In this document: positions 54,419 to 62,434 of the stretch, piece after piece | Layout: each line of letters opens with the position of its first letter | Position numbering within the stretch: the stretch's first letter is position 1 | Translations under genes and position numbers: made by a program | Assembly: GCF_900537995.1 (NCBI RefSeq) | Contig: NZ_LR027880.1 | Span: 2,550,001 to 2,614,000 of the forward strand | DNA length: 64,000 nt | Source: Roseburia intestinalis L1-82 | Lineage (GTDB): Bacteria > Bacillota > Clostridia > Lachnospirales > Lachnospiraceae | Direction of reading: 5' to 3' | Notes under the pieces: generated by a model | Databases searched by the model: none | The model's input: only the letters and a program-made list of their open reading frames with translations | What the model was told of the DNA's origin: nothing

Positions 54419-54734
54419 CTACACTGCATTTCGGATAAAGTTCTCACCCTTAAACACAACCTCTATGTCTTTGTCGTTGTAAATGAGCACCTTATCAATT
54501 ATGTTAGAAAGTACATCTCCGTCATACTGCTCCAGCATACTATACTGGGTTAGCTGTTCTATCTTCTCCTCTGCGTCAGGCTCCTGATTTGCAACTTTCT
54601 CCTGCAAATCTGATATCTGATTCTCCAGATCAGCTAACAGCTCTTGGTTTGTTTTTCTTAGCTGCACATATTCTTCTTTTGTGTACTTTCCCTCTCTGTA
54701 TGACTGATAACAAGAAACTGTGCTGTTTGATATT
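54419..54734 (-). pseudogene. Serine recombinase 1, C-terminal fragment beyond the IS
   Basis: Encodes SNSTVSCYQSYREGKYTKEE, a coiled-coil helix (NQELLADLENQISDLQEKVA) and the usual final domain EQYDGDVLSNIIDKVLIYND with VVFKGENF, ending in TAG at 54419. Joined to 55962-57229 after removing the IS and one copy of ATT, it restores AEYDRISNSTVSCYQSYREG in frame. Confidence 0.92.
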
Positions 54735-54752
54735 TGGATTGTCAACACTTTT

Positions 54753-55586
54753 TCAGACAAATTTTTTTAGGTTATTTTTCCGATATTGTACAGGCGTTTG
54801 ATACCCTAAGGAAGAATGTATGCGGTGATGATTATACCAGTTTACATAATCCCATAGTTTTATCTTCAGTTCTTCCTGCGTATGGAATGTTTCATTCCAT
54901 ACAAATTCTGTTTTTATAATCTTGAACGTAGCTTCTGCCACTGCATTGTCATAAGGACATCCCTTATGGCTCAGGGAGCGTTCCATATGGAACGTTTCTA
55001 ACAGTTCTTCAATTGTCTCGTTTTTAAATTCATTTCCACGGTCTGTGTGGAAAATATGGATTTCCGACAGATTTCCGTCTACTTTCATAAATGCCTGTTT
55101 TACAAGTTCTGCTGTTTTATGTTCTCCTGCACTGTATCCAATAATCTCCCTGTTAAAAAGATCAATCAGTACACAAATATAATTCCAGCGGTTTCCTACC
55201 CTTACGTAGGTCAAATCACTTACCACTACATTGCGGTATGGCTGGTTTTGAAATTGTCGGTTCAACACATTCTCTACTTTTGATTCATTACATCTGTCTT
55301 TTTGCGGTTTAAACTGTGCTGTAGTATAGCTTGATACCAGACCTTCCTGTTTCATAATCCGTCCAATCCTGCGTCTTGATACCTGTTTCCCGCAATCAGC
55401 CAGTTCTTTCTTGATCTTTCGTGTACCATAATGGTTCCGGCTTTTTCTAAAAATTTCCTGAATGTCTGCAGTGAGTTCTGATTCATCTTTTTTTGCTGCT
55501 GCTTCATAATAATAGGTGCTTCTGTTTACCTGTAGGACGCGACACATTGCTGATACAGAGTATTTGTGGGCATTTGCTTTAATCAC
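54753..55586 (-). CDS. IS3 transposase OrfB (DDE integrase)
   Basis: 277 residues: HTH_21 segment (NHYGTRKIKKELADCGKQVS), retroviral-type rve core with DLTYVRVGNRWNYICVLIDL (first Asp), HTDRGNEF (second Asp) and the DDE Glu in VAEATFKIIKTE, then NWYNHHRIHSSLGYQTP. GTG start at 55586; in vivo likely made as an OrfAB fusion by -1 slippage at GAAAG just before the orfA stop. Complete and apparently functional. Confidence 0.93.
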   Translation of the reverse strand: MIKANAHKYSVSAMCRVLQVNRSTYYYEAAAKKDESELTADIQEIFRKSRNHYGTRKIKKELADCGKQVSRRRIGRIMKQEGLVSSYTTAQFKPQKDRCNESKVENVLNRQFQNQPYRNVVVSDLTYVRVGNRWNYICVLIDLFNREIIGYSAGEHKTAELVKQAFMKVDGNLSEIHIFHTDRGNEFKNETIEELLETFHMERSLSHKGCPYDNAVAEATFKIIKTEFVWNETFHTQEELKIKLWDYVNWYNHHRIHSSLGYQTPVQYRKNNLKKFV

Positions 55587-55588
55587 AT

Positions 55589-55885
55589 TTACTTTCGTCC
55601 TAAGATCAGCGCCGCTTGTTTTAAAATATCATTTTCCATTCTTAACTGCTGGTTTTCTTTCCGAAGCCGGATCAGTTCTTCCTGCTCCGGAGTCCGGTTA
55701 TCTTTTTCATGGAAAGAACCGGAATTGGATGCCTGCTTTACCCACTTGTCAAACAGGGAAGTAGCAATGTCATATTCACGGCAGATATCACATCTGCGTT
55801 TGCCGGAACGATATAGTTCCACCAGTTGCTGTTTAAATTCATCTGTATATTTGCGAGGTTTTCGTCGTTGTTTTTGTTCGGTCAT
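55589..55885 (-). CDS. IS3 transposase OrfA
   Basis: 98 residues: N-terminal HTH (YTDEFKQQLVELYRSGKRRC) and leucine-zipper helix (LIRLRKENQQLRMENDILKQ). It binds the IS ends. Stop TAA overlaps the frameshift region leading into orfB. Confidence 0.93.
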   Translation of the reverse strand: MTEQKQRRKPRKYTDEFKQQLVELYRSGKRRCDICREYDIATSLFDKWVKQASNSGSFHEKDNRTPEQEELIRLRKENQQLRMENDILKQAALILGRK

Positions 55886-55961
55886 AAAGAGTGCTCCTTC
55901 GTGTATTTATTATAGATTATATGACCTTAAAAAATCTGTCCAGTTAATTGTAACCTATCCA

Positions 55962-57229
55962 ATTCTGTCATACTCCGCTTTAAGCTCACTAATCAAATAC
56001 TCATCGCTTGTCACCTTCCTTTTATCCTTTGATGCCTTTTTAAGTTCTTCTTCCTGTATAAGTGTTCTACAGATTTCCTTTGTGATTTCCAGCACCTTGT
56101 CCTGTGCTTCTGACTTCAGCATAAAAATCTGCTGACATTCGCCAGTCCTTACCATCCTGCGTTTTGGACAGAGGAGCTTCGGTGTACATACTGCACTGGA
56201 ATTCATCAGCTTTCTTCCACAATAGGGACAGATAAAAAGATTTTTCTTACGTTTCTTTGTACTCTTTTCAATCCCTCTGGCTTCAACCCGTAGCATTTTA
56301 TTGACTTCATCAAACATTTCATCGCTTACTATTCTTGGTATTGCACCTTCTACAACAGACCAGTCCTCTTTATTTCGTTTGCGAACCTTCTTATTATCTC
56401 CAAAACCAACAGTTTCACATTTATTCTGGATCATTATTCCTTTGTACTGCTCATTCTGGACAATCGCTATAACTTCTGAATTATCCCACATATAATCCCC
56501 TTTATTATGAACCGGAACATAATTGATTCCATTCTTCCACTGGTTTTGAACTCTTGTCGGGATTTTTCTCTCATTTAATATGCGGGCAACCTCACTTGCA
56601 TTATATCCTGCAATGATCAGTGAAAATATCTCCACAACAACCTTTGCAGCTTCTTCATCTATTATCAGCTTATGCTTATCGTCTGGATCTTTCTTGTATC
56701 CATAGCAGACAAATGATGCCGTGTATTCGCCGCTCAGATTTCTTGTCCTTCTGGCACTCTTTACCTTTCTTGATAAATCCATACTGTAAAGCTGGTAAAT
56801 CAGATTCTTATAAGCTACATCCATTCCTCCGGTAACACCAAAGTTTCTGTCACTGTCATAATTATCGTTGACAGAAATAAACCTCATTCCCATTGCAGGG
56901 AATACAAACTCCAGATAGTTGCCTACTTCAAGGTAATCCCTTCCAAATCGTGAAAAGTCTTTTACTATGATACATTCAAATCTTCCAAGCTCTGCGTCCT
57001 GTATGAGCCTTTGGAATTCTGCCCTGTTATTGAACATTGTTCCCGAATATCCGTCATCAAAGTATTCCAGTACCTCAAAACCTGCAAATTCCTCTGTTTT
57101 CTTGATATACGCATACAAGAGTTTTCTCTGTCCTGTAATACTGTTACTTTCGTCTTTTGTTCCTTCTTTTACCTCCTCATCCGCATCCGAGAGACGGATA
57201 TAAAAGGCTAATTTTCTTTTCTCAGCCAT
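55962..57229 (-). pseudogene. Serine recombinase 1, N-terminal part before the IS
   Basis: Resolvase catalytic domain with Ser14 in YIRLSDADEE, EYFDDGYSGTMFNNRAEFQR, VKDFSRFGRDYLEVGNYLE, then the recombinase domain (CYGYKKDPDDKHKLIIDEEA) and a zinc ribbon (CPYCGRKLMNSSAVC...C). The frame ends where the IS begins (AEYDRIG then TAG). Start ATG 57229 overlaps the stop of recombinase 2 by one base. Member of the large serine recombinases that excise and integrate mobile elements. Confidence 0.93.
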
Positions 57230-58872
57230 TATCCTGCCTCTCTTTCCATATTCAGTTCTGCGAATTTTTTCAGTTCATCTTCATAGTTCAAAACGATCTC
57301 AAGATTCTTGTTTTCGTATATGCGTACCTGTGCAACAAACAAATCGACCATTTCCTGCGTCAACTTGCGTTTTCCTTTAAAACGGAGCATTTCAGCTTTT
57401 AACTGGGCAACGGTCTTTTCAGCACTTTCATACTGACTTGCCGCCTGCCTGTATTCATCAGCCTGTATCTTCAATTTCTCAATACGCTGTGAATACTCCC
57501 TGTTCAGTTGCAGATATTCCTTTTCATCAAGCAAATCTTCCGTGTAATCAGCATACAGACCGCTCTTTAATTCCATAAGTCTGTCCATTTCCTTGACACA
57601 CTTATTCACAGCTTCCGTATATACCTGTTCCTGTCTGATTACACTGCTGTCATTGTGATGTTCCTTTAATATTTTTTCCCTGTCAATAAAGACCTGTATC
57701 TGCTCCTTTATAACAGCAAGCACCGCTGCATATATATCGTCTACCTTTACAGGCAGGCAGTTGCAACTGTCCTTTCCATATCTTTTTCTATGCGTACACA
57801 TATAAACCTTTCCATATTTCTCAGGGTGGATATGGATACTGCTTCCACAACAGCCGCAGGTGATTTTGCCTTTCAGCATATTCACGGTCTGCTTTTTTGC
57901 TGGCTTTATTACCTTTCTTTTGTTCTTCTGCACCGCATAGAACTGTTCCTTTGTGATAAGTGCAATATGATGATTTTCAAAAACATACCACTCATCTTTA
58001 TTGGTAGTATGCCTCTTTTCGTGTCTGTACAGGCATACCCTGTCTTTACCAGTCACATATCTTCCAATATAGACTTCATTCTTTAAAATCTGTGACAATG
58101 TATCAACAGTCCACTTAACTCCACTCAGCTTTTCAAGTTTCTCTATATTATGCCTTACTCTGTACTGGGCAGGTGTAAGGATATGCTTCGCATTCAGTTC
58201 TGCCGCTATCACAGAATGCAGTGTACCTTTTTCTGCCTCATTAAAAATCCACCTTACAACATCTGCGGCTTCCTTATCCTCAACCATTACCTTGACTTTA
58301 TTTTCATTAAAGACTACCTTATAGCCATAAGCCACATTTCCAGTCGGAATACCTTTTTCCATCGCTTCCTGCTTACTGGCAGATATTTTCTTTGAAATAT
58401 CCTTAGCATACAGATCATTGGCTATATTCGTGACCGCAACCATAAGGTCTGCGTCTTTCTTTGAGGAATCATAATTATCCGTAATCGCTACAAAGCGGAT
58501 ATTCATCATCGGGAATACACGCTCTACCAGATTGCCCGTTTCAATGTAATCTCTACCCAAGCGGGACAAATCCTTTACGACAATGCAGTTGATCCTTCCT
58601 GCCCTCATATCCGACATCATACGCTCAAATTCCGGTCTGTCGAATGTTGTACCGGAAATTTCATCGTCCATATAGATGTCATAAACTTCCATGTCCATCT
58701 GCTGATCCACAAAGTTCTTAATGAGATTTCTCTGATTGATCAGGGTTTTTCTGTCTCTCGTTTCATCTTTTTCCGCAGATAACCTCACATATATGGCAGT
58801 CTTATACACTTTGGATAAAGCCTTCAGCGTATCCGTGGACTGTTTCGGCTGTGTTCTTGACTTCCTTGCCAT
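57229..58872 (-). CDS. Large serine recombinase 2 (intact)
   Basis: 547 residues: catalytic Ser32 in AIYVRLSAEKDETRD, DDEISGTTFDRPEFERMMSD, CIVVKDLSRLGRDYIETGN, recombinase domain (GNVAYGYKVVFNENKVKVMV), zinc ribbon CGCCGSSIHIHPEK...C...C, and a C-terminal coiled coil. Apparently complete and the only intact member of the triplet. It is read between recombinase 3 and 1, with start directly after the stop of recombinase 3 and stop overlapping recombinase 1's start, so all three form one operon. Confidence 0.95.
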   Translation of the reverse strand: MARKSRTQPKQSTDTLKALSKVYKTAIYVRLSAEKDETRDRKTLINQRNLIKNFVDQQMDMEVYDIYMDDEISGTTFDRPEFERMMSDMRAGRINCIVVKDLSRLGRDYIETGNLVERVFPMMNIRFVAITDNYDSSKKDADLMVAVTNIANDLYAKDISKKISASKQEAMEKGIPTGNVAYGYKVVFNENKVKVMVEDKEAADVVRWIFNEAEKGTLHSVIAAELNAKHILTPAQYRVRHNIEKLEKLSGVKWTVDTLSQILKNEVYIGRYVTGKDRVCLYRHEKRHTTNKDEWYVFENHHIALITKEQFYAVQKNKRKVIKPAKKQTVNMLKGKITCGCCGSSIHIHPEKYGKVYMCTHRKRYGKDSCNCLPVKVDDIYAAVLAVIKEQIQVFIDREKILKEHHNDSSVIRQEQVYTEAVNKCVKEMDRLMELKSGLYADYTEDLLDEKEYLQLNREYSQRIEKLKIQADEYRQAASQYESAEKTVAQLKAEMLRFKGKRKLTQEMVDLFVAQVRIYENKNLEIVLNYEDELKKFAELNMEREAG

Positions 58873-60360
58873 TTAAACCACCAGCCTTTCCGCATCATGC
58901 TGTCTTTCCAGCTCCCCGGCTCTTGCAACGATTTTTCTGTATTCATCGTCACAGTCCAGTACGATTTCTATATCACCGCCCTCATATACCTTTACAGACT
59001 GTATAAGGCTCACTACCACATTACGGGTAAGAGAAGGCATTGTTTTCCATTTCCTGTGTTCTTCCAGCCACTCGGTATCTCTTTCAATCCCGGCAGCAAT
59101 GTTTTCCGCTTCCTTCTGCAACCTGTCGATTGCCTTTTCCGCCTCTGCTCTTTTTACCTCAAAACTCTCCTTGATAATCGCAAAATCTGATTTATCAACA
59201 ATTCCATCTCGGTAATCCTCATAAAGCGAAACAAGCATCTGGTTGTATTTGGTTATCTCTTTCTCTTTTGCACTGATCCTCTCTTTTGTCTTTTTCTGGT
59301 CTATTCTGAAATTGGCACTATTGCCAGCTTCCTTTATTACCTCATCTGCATCCAGAAGTATTGCTGTCATATCCCTCAAGGTATCAAATACACGGCTTTC
59401 CAAGTCTGCCTCTTTTATCCTATGGGAGCTGCACTTCTTATTCTTCTTGTTATTGGAACACATATAGTAAACATACTTTTTTCCATTTACCGTAGACACC
59501 TTTCGTGTCATAAGTGCCCCACAGTCGGCACATACTGCTATTCCGGATAAAAGATAGATAGAATCTTTTCCCGGTGCCATTCTCATATCCACTGACAACA
59601 GACGCTGTACAATCTGGAAAGTCCTTAAAGATACCAGTGCCTCGTGATTGTTGTGGCATACTGCCCATTTCTCCTGTGGCTTTAATATCTTTGTTTTAAC
59701 CTTATGGTTTGGTGTTGTAAATTTTCCCTGTACAAGTGTTCCTGTATAAATAATATTCGTTGCGATACGCCTTACCGCAACAGGAGTCCACAGCAGCTCG
59801 TCTTTCTTCTGAAATGCTGTCTTATAATTTTCGCCATTGCTGAGTTTGTATGCCATAGGTGACAGGATACCAAGAACATTCAGCTTATCGCTTATGGCAT
59901 CAAGGCTCATTCCGTTCTTTATCCAGCGGAAAATGTCCTGTACCACATGACCTGCATATTCGTCCGGGACAATCACATTATGGTCAATCTCAGATTTCTT
60001 GTAGCCATAGACACAGTAATTTCCTACAAATTCTCCGTTCTGTCTCTTTGTTTCAAGGTGGCTTCGGATTTTTATGGAAATATCCCTGCAATAAGCGTCA
60101 TTGATAAGATTCTTAAACGGAATGATTATCTCGTTTCCCTGTGCCTGTGTATCTGCACTGTCATAGGCATCATTGATCGCTATAAATCGTATCCCCATTG
60201 CAGGAAACATCCGCTCAATGTATCGCCCTGCGTCGATATACTCTCTTGCAAACCTCGAAAGATCTTTTACAACGATACAGTCTATAATACCGTCTTTCAC
60301 ATCCTGCAACATAAGTTTAAATGCCGGACGGTCAAAAGATGAGGTTAGATAACGATACTT
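58873..60360 (-). pseudogene. Large serine recombinase 3, missing the catalytic N-terminus
   Basis: Homology begins at SFDRPAFKLMLQDVKDGIID and runs through CIVVKDLSRFAREYIDAGRY, the recombinase domain (CVYGYKKSEIDHNVIVPDEY), zinc ribbon CADCGALMTRKV...C and C-terminal coiled coil to the stop at 58873. The first ~60-80 residues with the active-site Ser are replaced by unrelated sequence (about 60345-60402). Upstream of it a different element begins. Unlikely to be active. Confidence 0.87.
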
Positions 60361-60438
60361 TTTGAAACACAGTAAAATCAAGGTTTTTCGGACAACGGAC
60401 AAGCATGGTTTGTACTATAACTAAATATTGCACCGCAC

Positions 60439-60487
60439 AAGCGGCGTTTCTCACTTCCACCCGGAAGAACAGGAACGCCGCTTTTTT
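60439..60487 (+). terminator. Plus-strand terminator at the left end of the transfer module
   Basis: AAGCGGCGTT (60439-60448) pairs with AACGCCGCTT (60474-60483), then TTTT on the plus strand. There is no plus-strand gene before it in the window, so the gene it served has been lost or lies in the truncated part of the element. Confidence 0.75.
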
Positions 60488-60494
60488 CATGCCC

Positions 60495-60612
60495 TTTGTT
60501 ACGCAGTAGGGGCTGAAAAAGCCTTGCTACAAGCAGTTTTGCGGACGCATTTTTGACACGGCAAGGGGTTTATACCTTTTCCCTCAAAATCGCCGTTCTA
60601 CTGCGTAACAAA
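60495..60612. repeat. 15-bp perfect inverted repeat before the transfer module
   Basis: TTTGTTACGCAGTAG (60495-60509) and its exact complement (60598-60612) frame 88 bp that contain short internal palindromes (near 60577). It lies just upstream of the DUF6017-type gene. Candidate for a replication or transfer origin or an operator; not assigned. Confidence 0.75.
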
Positions 60613-60637
60613 TCCACAGCAAAGGAGTGATGAAGCT

Positions 60638-61621
60638 ATGGCAGTTTTCCGTGTGGAAAGAACGACAGGCTACACCGTAATGAGCAACCACCACTTACGC
60701 AATAAGGAGCTTTCCTTAAAGGCAAAGGGGCTGCTTTCACAAATGCTGTCATTGCCGGAGGATTGGGACTACACCCTTGCGGGGCTGTCCTACATCAACC
60801 GGGAAAGTATCGACGCTATCCGTACCGCAGTTTGGGAGCTTGAAAAAGCCGGATATATCACAAGACGACAGGGACGCGACGAGAAAGGCAAAATGACCGC
60901 TATCGAGTACACCATTTACGAACAGCCGCAGCCGCCGGGATTGGATTACCCGGTATTGGAAAATCCAACAGCGGATAACCCGATATTGGAAAATCCGACA
61001 ACGGATAATCCGACGTCGGAAAATCCAACGCAATTAAATAAAGATATATCAAGAACTAACTTACCAAAAACAGAAAAATCAATTACAGATTTATCAAGTA
61101 CCCATTCCATTCCTATCCATTCCCTAAATCCCTTGCCTTATGGCGAGGACGAAGCGGCAGAGCCGCCGGAACGGAAAAGAACGGAAAGGAACGACGCTTA
61201 CAGAGTGTATGAGGAAATCATTAAGGACAATATCGAGTATGACATTCTCTTGCAGGATATGAAGTTTGACCATGACCGTCTGAATGAGATTGTTGACATT
61301 ATGCTTGAAACCGTCTGTACGGCAAGAAAGAAAATCCGTATTGCCGGGGACGATTACCCCGCAGAGCTTGTGAAGTCAAAGTTTATGAAGCTCAGCAGCG
61401 AACATATCCGCTTTGTGCTTGACTGTATGCAGGAGAACACCACGAAAATCCGCAACATCAAGCAGTACCTAAAGGCGGTGCTTTTCAATGCCCCGTCTAC
61501 CATTGACAGCTATTACACTTCCCTTGTGGCTCACGATATGGCAAGCGGCGCACTTGCACCGAGGAAGCCGAAGTACGGCGACCCGGACTATTACACCTAC
61601 AACGAGGGCGAAAGCCTGTAA
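60638..61621 (+). CDS. DUF6017-type, helix-turn-helix initiator-like protein
   Basis: 327 residues: N-terminal winged helix-turn-helix (NHHLRNKELSLKAKGLLSQM, INRESIDAIRTAVWELEKAG), a Pro/Asn-rich repeat (LENPTADNP type, 30-bp units about 60954-61030), and a C-terminal DnaD-like/DUF6017 helix bundle (LVKSKFMKLSSEHIRFVLDC). Such proteins head the transfer/replication module of Tn1549-like conjugative elements and resemble RepA-type initiators. Ribosome site AAAGGAG. Codon use is GC-richer than in the host genes. Confidence 0.85.
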   Translation: MAVFRVERTTGYTVMSNHHLRNKELSLKAKGLLSQMLSLPEDWDYTLAGLSYINRESIDAIRTAVWELEKAGYITRRQGRDEKGKMTAIEYTIYEQPQPPGLDYPVLENPTADNPILENPTTDNPTSENPTQLNKDISRTNLPKTEKSITDLSSTHSIPIHSLNPLPYGEDEAAEPPERKRTERNDAYRVYEEIIKDNIEYDILLQDMKFDHDRLNEIVDIMLETVCTARKKIRIAGDDYPAELVKSKFMKLSSEHIRFVLDCMQENTTKIRNIKQYLKAVLFNAPSTIDSYYTSLVAHDMASGALAPRKPKYGDPDYYTYNEGESL

Positions 61622-61644
61622 ACGAAAAAAGGAGGATTTACCAC

Positions 61645-61863
61645 ATGGCACAGAAAACAGGAGCTTTGATTTTTGACGAAACCGCTGACCGCTACGACAT
61701 TCGCTTTGATATTGCCGACTATTACGGCGGCTTGCATTGCGGCGAGTGTATGGACGTATTCACAGGCGGCAAATGGAAGCCTACCCGCATTGAATACGGG
61801 GACAACTGGTATCTTGTGGGTATCCGCGCCGAGGATTTGAACGGGCTGCGGGTACGGATTTAA
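61645..61863 (+). CDS. DUF5348-family small protein
   Basis: 72 residues, YDIRFDIADYYGGLHCGECM and MDVFTGGKWKPTRIEYGDNW, ending GLRVRI. DUF5348 proteins are tiny acidic accessory proteins of Tn1549-like elements with unknown role. Ribosome site AAGGAGG. Same orientation as its neighbours. Confidence 0.78.
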   Translation: MAQKTGALIFDETADRYDIRFDIADYYGGLHCGECMDVFTGGKWKPTRIEYGDNWYLVGIRAEDLNGLRVRI

Positions 61864-61957
61864 CGGGGCGACGTGAAGAACGGACGCCCTTTTTTCACAC
61901 TCAAAAGCGGCGTACCACCTTAACACTATCACTACCGGGAAAGGAGGACGGTAAACA

Positions 61958-62434
61958 TTGCAAGATGAAATCAACGAAAAAGTGGTTGCGCTCTCTGTCA
62001 AGGGAGCAAAGCTGACCGCTGAAATGCTGCAAAAGGCAATCAAAGCCATGCTTGCACAGGCAAAAAAACAGCAGGAAAAACAGCCCCACGGGAAGCAGAC
62101 CCTAAAGCAGCTTGCGAAGCAGAACGCGGGGCTATCCAACATTGAGATAACCGAGGGCAATATCAAAGCCTTTGAGCAGACGGCGAAAAAATACGGTATC
62201 GACTTTGCCTTAAAGAAAGACAGCACCGAAACGCCGCCCCGTTATCTCGTCTTTTTCAAAGGGCGGGACGCGGACGCTCTGACCGCAGCCTTTAAGGAGT
62301 TTTCCGCAAAGAAGCTGACACAGGAGCAAAAGCCCTCTATCCGAAAGGCACTTGCCACATTCCGGGAAGCAGCAAAGCAGCTTAACGCGAACCGTCAAAA
62401 GACAAAACACAAGGACAGGGAGGTATCGCTATGA
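61958..62434 (+). CDS. PcfB-family conjugation accessory protein
   Basis: 158 residues: KVVALSVKGAKLTAEMLQKA, then a KKQQEK-rich basic stretch, and IEITEGNIKAFEQTAKKYGI with YLVFFKGRDADALTAAFKEF, the DUF3801/PcfB domain. TTG start with AAAGGAGG upstream. PcfB works next to the PcfC coupling protein in processing DNA for transfer in enterococcal pCF10; role here by analogy. Stop overlaps virD4 by four bases. Confidence 0.85.
   Translation: MQDEINEKVVALSVKGAKLTAEMLQKAIKAMLAQAKKQQEKQPHGKQTLKQLAKQNAGLSNIEITEGNIKAFEQTAKKYGIDFALKKDSTETPPRYLVFFKGRDADALTAAFKEFSAKKLTQEQKPSIRKALATFREAAKQLNANRQKTKHKDREVSL

Larger units (their letters stand above)
54735..55961 (-). mobile_element. IS3-family insertion sequence, 1227 bp
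   Basis: Ends TGGATTGTCAAC at 54735 and GTAACCTATCCA at 55961 (TG...CA form) with imperfect inverted ends of about 38 bp, including AAATTTTTTTAGG-type segments on both sides, and a 3-bp target duplication ATT (54732-54734 and 55962-55964). It contains orfA and orfB in the usual -1 arrangement. It interrupts recombinase gene 1. Confidence 0.93.

Noticed and set aside
61597..62226. 209-residue minus-strand frame opposite DUF5348 and pcfB
   Set aside because: Shadow frame; the plus-strand genes have ribosome sites and family matches.
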